Origin: Chitinophaga polysaccharea
Lineage (GTDB): Bacteria > Bacteroidota > Bacteroidia > Chitinophagales > Chitinophagaceae
Reading direction: 5' to 3'
DNA length: 64,000 nt
Assembly (NCBI RefSeq): GCF_902150045.1
Contig: NZ_CABFVU010000001.1
Coordinates: forward strand, 372,001-436,000
Shown: piece by piece, positions 16,801-25,195 of the stretch
How positions within the stretch are numbered: position 1 is the first letter of the stretch
Layout of the letters: each line of letters starts with the position of its first letter
The notes under the pieces: generated by a model
What the model was told of the DNA's origin: nothing
Database searches by the model: none
Seen by the model: the letters and a program-made list of their open reading frames with translations, nothing else
Program-made: the position numbers and the translations under genes

Positions 16801-17893
16801 GCTGGATAACCTGTTTACCCGTTTTTTCAGTACCGGTACCGCCACACATGGAAAATTCGGAACAGGCATAGGGCTGGCCTTCACCCAGCAAATGGTGCAC
16901 CTGCTCAATGGCAGCATCCGTGCCGTGAATGAAAATAACGGCGTAGCTTTTTACGTACAGCTCCCGCTTTCAGAAACGGGCAACACTTACCTGCAGCAAC
17001 AGGAGGCGCCTGCCAATCCTGTTCCTTCCTACCTGTTGCAATCCATTACTGCCGACCTGTTACCGCAAACAACGCCGGTTATTGATCCCAATAAATTATC
17101 CAGGATCCGGAGCGTACAGGAGGCGGGTAAAAAAAGTATTTTGTTGGTGGAAGATGAATACGCCATCCGCCAGCTGTTAAAAGACCTGCTGGCCGGTCAG
17201 TATATCATATATGAAGCTGCTAATGGCAACGAAGCGCTGGAGCTGATCCGGCAAACATTGCCCGACCTGATCATCAGCGATATCATGATGCCCGATATGA
17301 ACGGCCTGGAGCTTTGCGACAAAGTAAAGAATGCCACCGGTACCTGTCATATTCCTTTTATTATCCTGTCGGCCCGCGGTACCATCGATCAGCAAACAGA
17401 AGGCTATGAAGCAGGCGCAGATGCCTATCTCCCAAAACCCTTCTATGCAGATCACCTGCAGGTAAGGGTACGTAAGCTGCTGGAATACCGCCAACGCCTG
17501 CACGAAATTTTCAAAAGGGATCATCCTTTGGGGCAGCTGGAAGAAACCGGTATGCCGGATACCGATAAACAGTTCCTGCAGGAACTGGTACAGGTGATAG
17601 AAGACCGGATGGATGAGGAAGGACTGAATGCCGAAGCATTGGAAAAACATATGCTCCTCAGTAAAATGCAGTTATACCGGAAACTGAAAACACTCACCAA
17701 TATGACACCAGCAGAATTTATCCGTTATATCCGGTTAAAACAAGCTGCCCGGCTCCTGGTGAAAACCCAGCTTACCGTAGCCGAAATTTTCTATAAAACA
17801 GGGTTTAATAACCAGTCCTATTTTTTCCGTGAGTTTAAAAAGATGTATCACTGCTCCCCTAATGAATACCGCGAACAACAAACCATGGTATAG
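13820..17893 (+). CDS. Hybrid two-component system regulator of the GH130 locus
   Basis: A 1357-residue one-protein sensor and transcription factor. Order: signal peptide (1-24), two seven-bladed propellers of Reg_prop repeats (about 30-690, many WLGTSxxGL-like blades), Y_Y_Y domain (about 700-770), transmembrane helix (about 783-808), HisKA with phospho-acceptor His845 (AHELQTPLTLI), HATPase with N-box NLLSNACKYTN and GTGIGLAF, receiver with Asp1154 (SDIMMPDMNG) and Lys in LPKPF, and AraC-type HTH (about 1250-1355). The frame is open from 13727, but the Met at 13820 starts the signal peptide. It senses a breakdown product in the periplasm and should activate susC at 18164, where a 21-bp-period direct repeat is present. 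Confidence 0.93.
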   Translation: MKRLSLICSLLICMLTCAPAVFAGDTASYYIQQLDNRNGLSNSAVNSLFLDSDKLLWAATWDGLNMYDGTAFHVFNYSKDNPLHSIGNNVVLQVTEDGQRRIWLSTIEGVSRYDKQSGKFHNYFYGRQQRSRISEQEYRLIADTAGQLYCLSRQEGLTRYNAAADSFVVCPLPAGNNRISKAVFDSANHLWVLRGDGSLEIYADWQAQWPLLQRYTNVQALFSVNGRIFFTTTAHELMAVSGGTHQAQLQALLPHAVNAMTIYNQHYLLAWVTQGFGEYDAQFRPTQLLPEATRQLQDMKIISWAAGNEQELWCGTDGNGIIKIYPQTRYFGTVNRNTGGAAFNKPIRAFCANGNDLWVGTKGSGIICFPGFTRQPAPAHQQLFSAELDDNSVFALCRGMDSIIFIGTDGKGLALYDQLHKRFINWAQVKGSNKLPVFGSVYAILPDTDSSLWLGTSGYGLVHLRIQRQGGAMAVTAFHQYTFNGSDSGPANDIIYSLAPGPANSLWIGCRYGGLNLFNKTQQKFQVFKAFSYEGALSHNDVLALYRDAKQRLWIGTSYGLNCIAEADIGKPRPGFARYNTGNGLPNNTIHAITQDNDGLIWVSTNKGLARINPATAEISHFQEADGLQSNEFSDGAVWKDPAGRLYFGGVYGFNYFIPANIQERHVYPNLLVSGLQLAGKTNENGLEVLQPGEYNAAAYTLARRDNFFELQGKAVSFLHAEKCEYAWLLEGYDKTWQYTGGNGRIAYSNVPPGRYVLKVKWSNGEGVWTPPSVLFTLTVQQYFWLTWPAFLLYLLLLGSAGTAFWLYRKNKLSMKHQLEMEHMLRKKEEEVHEEQLRFFTNIAHELQTPLTLIVGAAERSREQPGDTYHQALVHQHASRLTYLVQQLLEFRRAEAGFLKNYYSTLNISALLGNIAALFKPMCQQKALRFEANIAPAMIAAMDKDKLEKILFNLLSNACKYTNREETILLHAKQTDNCLDIYVYNSGSHIPAEQLDNLFTRFFSTGTATHGKFGTGIGLAFTQQMVHLLNGSIRAVNENNGVAFYVQLPLSETGNTYLQQQEAPANPVPSYLLQSITADLLPQTTPVIDPNKLSRIRSVQEAGKKSILLVEDEYAIRQLLKDLLAGQYIIYEAANGNEALELIRQTLPDLIISDIMMPDMNGLELCDKVKNATGTCHIPFIILSARGTIDQQTEGYEAGADAYLPKPFYADHLQVRVRKLLEYRQRLHEIFKRDHPLGQLEETGMPDTDKQFLQELVQVIEDRMDEEGLNAEALEKHMLLSKMQLYRKLKTLTNMTPAEFIRYIRLKQAARLLVKTQLTVAEIFYKTGFNNQSYFFREFKKMYHCSPNEYREQQTMV

Positions 17894-17965
17894 TTGGGCT
17901 TACATGACAAGTAAACAATCAATCAGCTGATTATCAATAAATATCGCTCATAAATCTTCGCAATT

Positions 17966-17994
17966 GTACAGTCATTTGTAACTATAGTACAGTC
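17966..17994 (+). promoter_or_regulatory. Direct repeat GTACAGTC, likely HTCS operator
   Basis: Two exact copies of GTACAGTC at 17966-17973 and 17987-17994, with a period of 21 bp (two helical turns), as expected for tandem AraC-type HTH domains. They lie 170 bases before susC, upstream of a TAACTTTA element (18014-18021) that matches the -7 consensus in 7 of 8 positions. The binding role is inferred. Confidence 0.5.
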
Positions 17995-18163
17995 GCTTTC
18001 CGCCCCTTACTCCTAACTTTAGTTCATCCAGATCAATCAGAAAATTATCCGGCGTATGAAAAAAACAGGAGATGCACAGCCTGTAAATTCCATTCAAATC
18101 CAACGTTAAAAACATTTTTAAAACCGGTTCTTCCAGGGGGATGGAACCATTAAATTCTTACGA

Positions 18164-21100
18164 ATGAAAAACTGGACACAATTAATGTCAGCTGTGATAC
18201 TGCTGCTGCTTGGCGGGGCAACCTATGCCCAGGTTAAAGTAAGCGGCCGTATAAGCGATGAACAGGGCAGCGCCCTCCCCGGCGTTACCGTGATACAGCC
18301 CAATACCAAAAACGGCGCTGTTTCCGGCGTGGATGGCAACTACACCATTACCATCAGCGGCAGCGGTCCTGCTACACTGCAATTTTCCTTTATGGGATTT
18401 CTTACCAAAACAGTTCAGTATCCCGGCAGCGGCGTCCTGGATGTGACCCTGCAAAAAGATGAAGTGGCTTTGAAAGATGTGGTGGTAATAGGCTATGGTA
18501 CCCAACGTCGAAGCCAGGTTACCGGCGCCATCTCCTCTATAGATGGAAAAAACCTGGCTAAAACACAGGCAGTAGATCTCAGTACCGCCCTGCAGGGACA
18601 GGCCTCCGGTGTTTCCGTGACCTCTCCTACCGGCGCTCCCGGTACGGAAGCGGTAGTACGCATCAGGGGTATCGGGTCTCTCAGCCAAAGCAGCAACCCG
18701 CTCTATATTATTGACGGGGTGCCTATGAACAGCGGGCTGAACACCATTTCACCCAACGATATTGCCTCTATTGAAGTACTGAAAGATGCAGCAGCGGCCG
18801 CCATTTATGGCTCACGTGCCGCCAACGGTGTGATACTGGTGACCACCAAAACAGGGCAGGCCGGCAAAAACGAGATCAATCTCGATATTGCCTATGGCAT
18901 TGCCAACGCCAGCGGGTTGCCTGATATGCTCAGCACCAGCCAGTTTATAGAGTTGCAGAACGAGGCTTTTGCCAACGACGGTTCTGCCACCCGCAACCAG
19001 GATGATCCATCCAAACTGCCTAACACCAACTGGCTGAACGCCGTTTTCCGGCAGGCGCTTACCCAGCGTTATAACCTGGCTTTCTCTGGCGGCTCGGATA
19101 AAACCCGCTATTACCTGGCGGGCAACGTGGTAAACCAGGACGGTACTATTATAAACTCCAATTTCAAACGGTACGGGCTCCGCTCTAACGTGAGCAGCGA
19201 AGTAAAAAGCTGGCTGCGGGTGGGTGAAAACATGAACCTTACCTACGACCGCACCCAGGAAATAGGCGCCTCCGGCGATGGCGCACGGCCTGGCAGCCTG
19301 CCGGGGGTAGTACGCTATGCGCTGATCAGGCCTAATGCAATTCCGCTCTACGATGATAAGACCGGTTTTTATACCGACCTCCCACCGGCGGGTCTCTATA
19401 AAAATGCATTACTGTATGGTGATGGAAAAAACCCACTGGCCATTGCCGATTACCGCACCCGCACCATGAGCAAATACCGCCTGCTGGGAAATGTGTTTGC
19501 GGAAGCCCGCTTTCTGAACGATTTTAAACTGCGCACGGATCTGGGCACCGATTTCTATATTGCAGAACAACAGCAATACAGCGGTCAGATACCCGGCGAC
19601 CGTACGCTGATGCAGGATAAGGACAAAGGGCTGGATAAATTCCGTAACCGGTATACTACCTATAACTGGACCAATGTGCTCAGTTATAATCACCTGTTCA
19701 ATGAAAAACATAATGTGGGTGTAACGCTGGGTTCTGAATATATTTCTTCCAAGGTAGATTACCTCGCAGCATCCCGCAATGGGTACGATAACCGCGCCGA
19801 TGCCACCGGCAGTTTGCGTTACCTTGATTATGGTTCCGGTCAGCAGTTTAACAGCGGTAACCTCGAAGAATGGGCGCTGATGTCTTACTTTGGCAGGGTT
19901 ACCTACGCATATGACAACAAATATATGGTCAATGTCAACATGCGGGCAGATGCCTCTTCCCGCTTTGGCGCCGACAACCGCTGGGGTTACTTTCCCTCTT
20001 TCTCCGCCGGCTGGAACATTGCCCATGAAAATTTCATGAAAGATGTGACCTGGCTGAATGACCTTAAAATCCGCGGAGGCTGGGGCCAGCTGGGCAACCA
20101 GGACATCGGCCTTTATCCATTTGCCACCATTTACTCTACCACCAATAATATTCTGCAGGTGATCAGCCGTGGCAATCCTGATGTGAAATGGGAAACCACT
20201 ACACAATCGAACATTGGCGTGGATGCAGGTTTCCTGAAAGGCGCGCTCACCCTCAGTGTAGACTACTTCAACAAGCAATCTTCCGATATCCTCATACAGC
20301 TACCCTCTTCCTATACCAACGGCGATGCAACTCCGCCTTATGTAAACGGCGCTAAAATGAGTAATAAAGGACTGGAAATTACTGCTGCCTATAAACAAAC
20401 CCTGCAGAAAGATCTTTCTTTTAATATAACCGCCAACGTTACTACCCTGCGTAATAAAGTGGTGTCGTTATACAAAGGCCGTGAACAGATCTTTTCTGCC
20501 GGTTCCGGTCGCGTGATCCTGCGGGAGGGCCAGCCTATCAGCTCTTTCTATGGTTACAAAACAAATGGCTTATTCCAGAACGACCAGGAAGTGGCGCAGT
20601 ATACAAACAGCAAAGGTGAACTGTATCAGCCCAATGCCAAACCCGGCGATATCCGTTTTGTAGATTATAATAACGATGGGAAAATTGATGATGCAGACCG
20701 TACTATTATCGGTAACCCCAATCCCAAGCTGTTGTATAGCCTGAATGCCGGCGTGAATTACAAACAGTTTGACCTCACACTGTTCTTTAACGGCGTACAG
20801 GGCAACCAGATCTATAATGAAGTGGATAACATCATCAGCAGTTTCGACGGACGAGGATTTAACAATAAAGAAGATTTCTATAAAGAACGCTGGCATGGAG
20901 AAGGCACCAGCAATAAAACGCCCAGGGCCACCTTCCTTGACCCCAACAACAACCGTCGCACTTCCGACCGCTATGTGGAAAACGGCAGCTATCTGCGGCT
21001 TAAGAACGTGATGCTGGGCTACACGCTGTCGCCTTCCCTGTTGCAACGCATCGGCTTTACCAATGCGCGTATTTATGTGAGCGCACAAAACCTGTTCACC

Positions 21101-21241
21101 ATTACAAAATACGGCGGCATGGACCCTGAGTTGTATACCAACGAGAACCTCGCCAACTATGCGGATATGGCGGTGGGTATTGACATGGGTACTTACCCGC
21201 CTTCCCGCACTTATACTTTTGGTTTGCAGTTCGGTTTCTAG
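18164..21241 (+). CDS. SusC/RagA-family TonB-dependent transporter
   Basis: Outer-membrane TonB-dependent oligosaccharide importer of 1025 residues. Signal peptide 1-22, carboxypeptidase-D-like regulatory domain (about 25-105, VSGRISDEQGSALPGVTV), TonB box region, plug (VIGYGTQRRSQVTGAIS, VRIRGIGS, NPLYIIDGVP), then the 22-strand barrel with the C-terminal aromatic TYTFGLQFGF. It pairs with the SusD protein 28 bases downstream. No STN domain is present, which fits control by a hybrid two-component regulator rather than a sigma/anti-sigma pair. Confidence 0.95.
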   Translation: MKNWTQLMSAVILLLLGGATYAQVKVSGRISDEQGSALPGVTVIQPNTKNGAVSGVDGNYTITISGSGPATLQFSFMGFLTKTVQYPGSGVLDVTLQKDEVALKDVVVIGYGTQRRSQVTGAISSIDGKNLAKTQAVDLSTALQGQASGVSVTSPTGAPGTEAVVRIRGIGSLSQSSNPLYIIDGVPMNSGLNTISPNDIASIEVLKDAAAAAIYGSRAANGVILVTTKTGQAGKNEINLDIAYGIANASGLPDMLSTSQFIELQNEAFANDGSATRNQDDPSKLPNTNWLNAVFRQALTQRYNLAFSGGSDKTRYYLAGNVVNQDGTIINSNFKRYGLRSNVSSEVKSWLRVGENMNLTYDRTQEIGASGDGARPGSLPGVVRYALIRPNAIPLYDDKTGFYTDLPPAGLYKNALLYGDGKNPLAIADYRTRTMSKYRLLGNVFAEARFLNDFKLRTDLGTDFYIAEQQQYSGQIPGDRTLMQDKDKGLDKFRNRYTTYNWTNVLSYNHLFNEKHNVGVTLGSEYISSKVDYLAASRNGYDNRADATGSLRYLDYGSGQQFNSGNLEEWALMSYFGRVTYAYDNKYMVNVNMRADASSRFGADNRWGYFPSFSAGWNIAHENFMKDVTWLNDLKIRGGWGQLGNQDIGLYPFATIYSTTNNILQVISRGNPDVKWETTTQSNIGVDAGFLKGALTLSVDYFNKQSSDILIQLPSSYTNGDATPPYVNGAKMSNKGLEITAAYKQTLQKDLSFNITANVTTLRNKVVSLYKGREQIFSAGSGRVILREGQPISSFYGYKTNGLFQNDQEVAQYTNSKGELYQPNAKPGDIRFVDYNNDGKIDDADRTIIGNPNPKLLYSLNAGVNYKQFDLTLFFNGVQGNQIYNEVDNIISSFDGRGFNNKEDFYKERWHGEGTSNKTPRATFLDPNNNRRTSDRYVENGSYLRLKNVMLGYTLSPSLLQRIGFTNARIYVSAQNLFTITKYGGMDPELYTNENLANYADMAVGIDMGTYPPSRTYTFGLQFGF

Positions 21242-21269
21242 GAATGCCATTTATTAAAATCAACACACC

Positions 21270-22769
21270 ATGAAAAAATTAATTGTTATTATATCAATTG
21301 CCGTTAGCATTGCAGGCTGTACCAAGCAGCTGGAAAAATTCCCCCAGGGAAAACTGACAGGAGGCAATGTTTTTACAGAAGCCAATGATTTTGTGATGGC
21401 CACTGATGCCGCTTATCTGCCTCTCACCAACCGTTTCCGGGGCGACTGGGGCTGGGATGAAGGCAGCAGTATACCGCGCGACTGGGTAATAGGCGACCTG
21501 ATGAGCGATGATGCTGTGAAAGGTGGCGGTAGCCTGGGCGACCAGGAAGATATGCGGCGTATGCAGACCTTTAGCATCTTCCCGGAAAATAATAATGTGC
21601 TGGGCATCTGGCGTTTTAACTATAAAGGAGTGGATGCCTGTAACACATTGCTGGCACAGGATGGAGCCGGCGTGCCAGGGCTTGATCCGGCATTGCTGAA
21701 ACGGATGAAAGGCGAAGCATACTTTCTGCGTGCTTTTTATTATTTCCGGCTGGTGCTCAACTTTGGCGATATTCCTTTGCTGATACCTGAAAAAAAGATG
21801 ATGGATAATTCCGTGCGCACCCCGGTAGCACAGGTATATGAACAGATAGAAAGCGATCTTACGCAGGCACTCAGCATGTTACCTGCTACCTATGATGCCG
21901 ATAACTATCAACGGGCTACCACCGGCGCTGCGCATGCCCTGCTGGCTAAAACCTACCTGTACCGGCAGCGCTGGCAGGATTGCCTGAACCAGGTGGCGGA
22001 AGTGGAAAAAGGTAATTACCAGTTGCTGGATCATTATGAAGATAATTTTAACGGCGTTGGAGAAAAGGCAGGTGAGATCATCTTTGCAGCCCGTCATGAT
22101 GCCGGTAAAACACCTTCCCAGGGATCTGTGCTCAATGCCGTGTTTGCGCCACAGGGCAAAGGCTGGGGCTTTGAAATTCCTACCAAAGACCTCGTGGACG
22201 CCTTTGAAACGGGCGATCCCCGCAGGGCTGCTACGCTTTTCCAGGCAGGCGATAAATACCTTGATGGCAGCAACTACGACCCTGCCTGGTCGCCCGTAAC
22301 CGGTTTTAATGTACGCAAGTTTATGAGCAATGTAAACCCCATCGATGATGGCGGTGTTGACTTTGCGTATATCCGTTTGGGTGATGTGATACTGTGGAAA
22401 GCCGAATGCCACGCCAACCTGGGCGCATTAGCCGAAGCACGCACCGACCTGGAAAGGATACGGGCACGGGCACGCAAGTACGCAGTTAACCCTGCTGTTA
22501 ATCTGCCGCCTGTTACCACCGATAATAAAGCAGCGCTGCTTTCCGCCATTCAACATGAAAGACGCGTGGAACTTGCGATGGAAGGTCATCGTTATTATGA
22601 CCTGGTGAGATGGAACCTGGCGCAGACCATACTGGCCAAAGCCCCGGATGCTGATCCGCTGAAAGGGTACAGGGATTATGGCAACGGCTGGCAATCTTTT
22701 AACAAGCTGCTGCCCATCCCGCAAAGGGAAGCAGACCTGCTGAAACTTAATCAAAACACCGGCTATTAG
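21270..22769 (+). CDS. SusD/RagB-family glycan-binding lipoprotein
   Basis: A 499-residue surface lipoprotein (lipobox IAGC, Cys17) that forms the lid of the SusC channel. It has typical SusD features: YLPLTNRFRGDWGWDEGSS, a TPR-like helical body with RAFYYFRLVLNFGDIPL, AAHALLAKTYLYRQRW, and the C-terminal RRVELAMEGHRYYDLVRWN block. It has normal family length and is co-transcribed with the SusC and GH130 genes. Confidence 0.95.
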   Translation: MKKLIVIISIAVSIAGCTKQLEKFPQGKLTGGNVFTEANDFVMATDAAYLPLTNRFRGDWGWDEGSSIPRDWVIGDLMSDDAVKGGGSLGDQEDMRRMQTFSIFPENNNVLGIWRFNYKGVDACNTLLAQDGAGVPGLDPALLKRMKGEAYFLRAFYYFRLVLNFGDIPLLIPEKKMMDNSVRTPVAQVYEQIESDLTQALSMLPATYDADNYQRATTGAAHALLAKTYLYRQRWQDCLNQVAEVEKGNYQLLDHYEDNFNGVGEKAGEIIFAARHDAGKTPSQGSVLNAVFAPQGKGWGFEIPTKDLVDAFETGDPRRAATLFQAGDKYLDGSNYDPAWSPVTGFNVRKFMSNVNPIDDGGVDFAYIRLGDVILWKAECHANLGALAEARTDLERIRARARKYAVNPAVNLPPVTTDNKAALLSAIQHERRVELAMEGHRYYDLVRWNLAQTILAKAPDADPLKGYRDYGNGWQSFNKLLPIPQREADLLKLNQNTGY

Positions 22770-22864
22770 CCAGCTTTATTAAAACGGAAACCTGTTTGCT
22801 GCCAGCAGGCGAATTTTCTTTCGTTCGTCTGCCGGCACCAACAAATAACTCAAGCGCATTACAT

Positions 22865-23914
22865 ATGAACCAAGTTACCGCTAACCGCTTTACCGAAAAT
22901 CCATTGCTAAAACCGGCAGACGTACGGCCCAGCAGGCCCGGGCTTGAAGTAGCCTGTTTGCTGAACCCGGGCGTTTTTGAATACGACAATAAAATATGGC
23001 TGATCATCCGCGTAGCAGAACGGCCAAAGCAACAACATCATCTTATTTCATTTCCTGTATTGCAAAATGGAGGAATAGAAATTATTGAGATCTTAAAAGA
23101 TGATCCGCACCTGGATGCTACCGATCCGCGGATACTGCGTTATAAAGGCGACGATTACCTCACCACGCTTTCTCATTTGCGGTTGTTTTGCAGCGAAGAC
23201 GGGATTCATTTCCACGAGCCGGAAGGCTATCCCCAGCTGCATGGGGAAGGACCGCTGGAATCCTTTGGCGTGGAAGATTGCCGGGTAACAAAAATAGAAG
23301 ACACTTACTATCTCACCTTCACTGCAGTATCTTCAAATGGTGTGGGAGTAGGCATGCGCACCACGCGCGACTGGAAAACTTTTTCAGATCAATGCATGAT
23401 CATACCACCGCATAATAAAGACTGTGCATTATTTGATGAAAAGATAAATGGCCTTTACTATGCCCTGCACCGGCCCAGCAGCGTGGATCTTGGCGGCAAC
23501 TACATCTGGCTGGCACAGTCGCCCGATGGAGTGCATTGGGGCAAACACCGGTGCCTCATCAGAACCCGCCCGGGTTACTGGGACAGCAAACGTGTTGGCG
23601 CCGGCGCCTCCCCTATCAAAACAACCGAAGGATGGCTGGAAATTTACCACGGCGCCAATGAAAAACACCAGTACGGACTAGGCGCTATGCTGCTGGACCT
23701 TAATGATCCCTCCATAGTACTGGCACGCAGCGACGACCCTATTATGATCCCCGAAGCGCCTTACGAGCTTACCGGCTTTTTCGGGCAGGTGGTTTTTACC
23801 AACGGGCATATTGTAAGAGGCGATGAGCTCACCATTTATTATGGCGCTGCCGACGAAGTAGTATGCGCCGCCAGGTTTTCTATCGGGGAAATACTTTCAT
23901 CCTTAAAAAGGTAA
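22865..23914 (+). CDS. GH130 mannoside phosphorylase/hydrolase
   Basis: A 349-residue five-bladed beta-propeller enzyme of glycoside hydrolase family 130, which phosphorolyses or hydrolyses beta-mannosides. Recognisable blocks: LNPGVFEYDNKIWLIIRVAE, LDATDPRILRYKGDDYLTT (family Asp in DPR), FGVEDCRVTKIEDTYYLTFT, YYALHRP, and GWLEIYHGA. No signal peptide, so it is cytoplasmic. The Met at 22865 is chosen: the frame is open from 22796, but the upstream 23 residues are unlike the family. Which linkage it attacks (beta-1,2 or beta-1,4; phosphorylase or hydrolase) cannot be told from sequence reading alone. The MFS gene begins 6 bases later. Confidence 0.9.
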   Translation: MNQVTANRFTENPLLKPADVRPSRPGLEVACLLNPGVFEYDNKIWLIIRVAERPKQQHHLISFPVLQNGGIEIIEILKDDPHLDATDPRILRYKGDDYLTTLSHLRLFCSEDGIHFHEPEGYPQLHGEGPLESFGVEDCRVTKIEDTYYLTFTAVSSNGVGVGMRTTRDWKTFSDQCMIIPPHNKDCALFDEKINGLYYALHRPSSVDLGGNYIWLAQSPDGVHWGKHRCLIRTRPGYWDSKRVGAGASPIKTTEGWLEIYHGANEKHQYGLGAMLLDLNDPSIVLARSDDPIMIPEAPYELTGFFGQVVFTNGHIVRGDELTIYYGAADEVVCAARFSIGEILSSLKR

Positions 23915-23920
23915 CAACTT

Positions 23921-25183
23921 ATGCTCAGGAACCTTTCTGCAGAAATAAAACATTTCAACCAGCAGCCACACGACTTCCGTATACTGGTGCTCACCAATAT
24001 GATCTATGCGCTGGTGCTGCCAGTGATCGACATCTTTGTGGCGGCCTATGTGATGCGTAACTCCAACGACCCTACGAAAGTGGTGATCTACCAGCTCACT
24101 ATCTATACCGGTATTCCACTTACTTTTTTATTAAATGGTTTTTTGCTGAACCGCTTCAACATTAAAACATTGTATGCTACCGGTATGCTGCTGAGCGGCG
24201 TATCCATGATCGTGATGATGTCGCTCAAAACACTGGACCTCACCGGCATCGGGATTGCAGGTATCATTATGGGCATGTCGTTTGGTTTTTACTGGGCCAA
24301 CCGCGACTACCTGGCGTTATCTATCACCAACGATCAGAACCGCAATTATTACTATGGTCTTGAAACGTTTTTCTATACCATCATTGCCGTAGTAGTACCT
24401 ATCTGTATCGGCTGGTTTATAGAATCGGGTGGGGATATTAATGTAAACAACGCTTACCGCATCATTACCGGGCTGGTGTTTGTGATCACCATCCTTGCCT
24501 CCGTAGTATGTTTCAGGGGACATTTCCGTAACCCGGATGAGAAAACATTCCTGTACCTGCGCTTCCACCCCTACTGGCGTAAATTGCTGATGCTGGCCTC
24601 TTTGAAAGGATTGGCGCAAGGCTATCTCGTAACGGCCCCCGCTATGCTGATCATGTTGCTACTGGGAAAAGAAGGCGCGTTGGGCACCGCCCAATCAGTG
24701 GGCGCCATCATCGCCGCTGTGCTGATGTATATTATTGGCAGGGCTGCAAAACCGGAGCACCGGATCACCATTTTTGCAGGAGGACTTATTTGTTTTACGC
24801 TGGCCGCTATTTTCAACGGCGCTTTTTACAACGCGACAGGTGTAGTGATCTTTATGCTGTTCCTTTTGCTGGCAAAACCGCTGCTCGACATGGCTTATTT
24901 TCCTATTCAGTTCAGCGTGATTGATATTCTTTCCAAAAAAGAAAAACGTAACGTGTACGCCTATATCCTCAATCATGAAGTAGGCTTGTATGCCGGGCGC
25001 TTCCTGGGCGCCGGCACCTTTATTTTCCTGGCTTACTATTTTTCCACCGAAGTGGCGCTGCGTTATGCCATCATCATCATCGCCGTACTGCAACTGCTTT
25101 CCATTGCAGTAGGTAAAAGTATTATCAAAGAAGGGAAAGCGCTGATAAAAGAAACTACTGAAAAAACCACTGCGGTGGTATAA
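23921..25183 (+). CDS. MFS transporter, likely (manno)oligosaccharide importer
   Basis: A 420-residue inner-membrane protein with about 12 hydrophobic segments and a central cytoplasmic loop (about residues 195-210, RNPDEKTFLYLRFHPYWRK). It has an MFS shape, with RFNIKTLYATGMLLSG resembling the loop 2-3 region. It lies between the GH130 gene and the lipoprotein gene with spacings of 6 and 12 bases. It probably brings the oligosaccharide handled by GH130 into the cytoplasm, as MFS carriers do in other GH130 loci. The substrate is inferred from context. Confidence 0.85.
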   Translation: MLRNLSAEIKHFNQQPHDFRILVLTNMIYALVLPVIDIFVAAYVMRNSNDPTKVVIYQLTIYTGIPLTFLLNGFLLNRFNIKTLYATGMLLSGVSMIVMMSLKTLDLTGIGIAGIIMGMSFGFYWANRDYLALSITNDQNRNYYYGLETFFYTIIAVVVPICIGWFIESGGDINVNNAYRIITGLVFVITILASVVCFRGHFRNPDEKTFLYLRFHPYWRKLLMLASLKGLAQGYLVTAPAMLIMLLLGKEGALGTAQSVGAIIAAVLMYIIGRAAKPEHRITIFAGGLICFTLAAIFNGAFYNATGVVIFMLFLLLAKPLLDMAYFPIQFSVIDILSKKEKRNVYAYILNHEVGLYAGRFLGAGTFIFLAYYFSTEVALRYAIIIIAVLQLLSIAVGKSIIKEGKALIKETTEKTTAVV

Positions 25184-25195
25184 ATTGTATACAGC

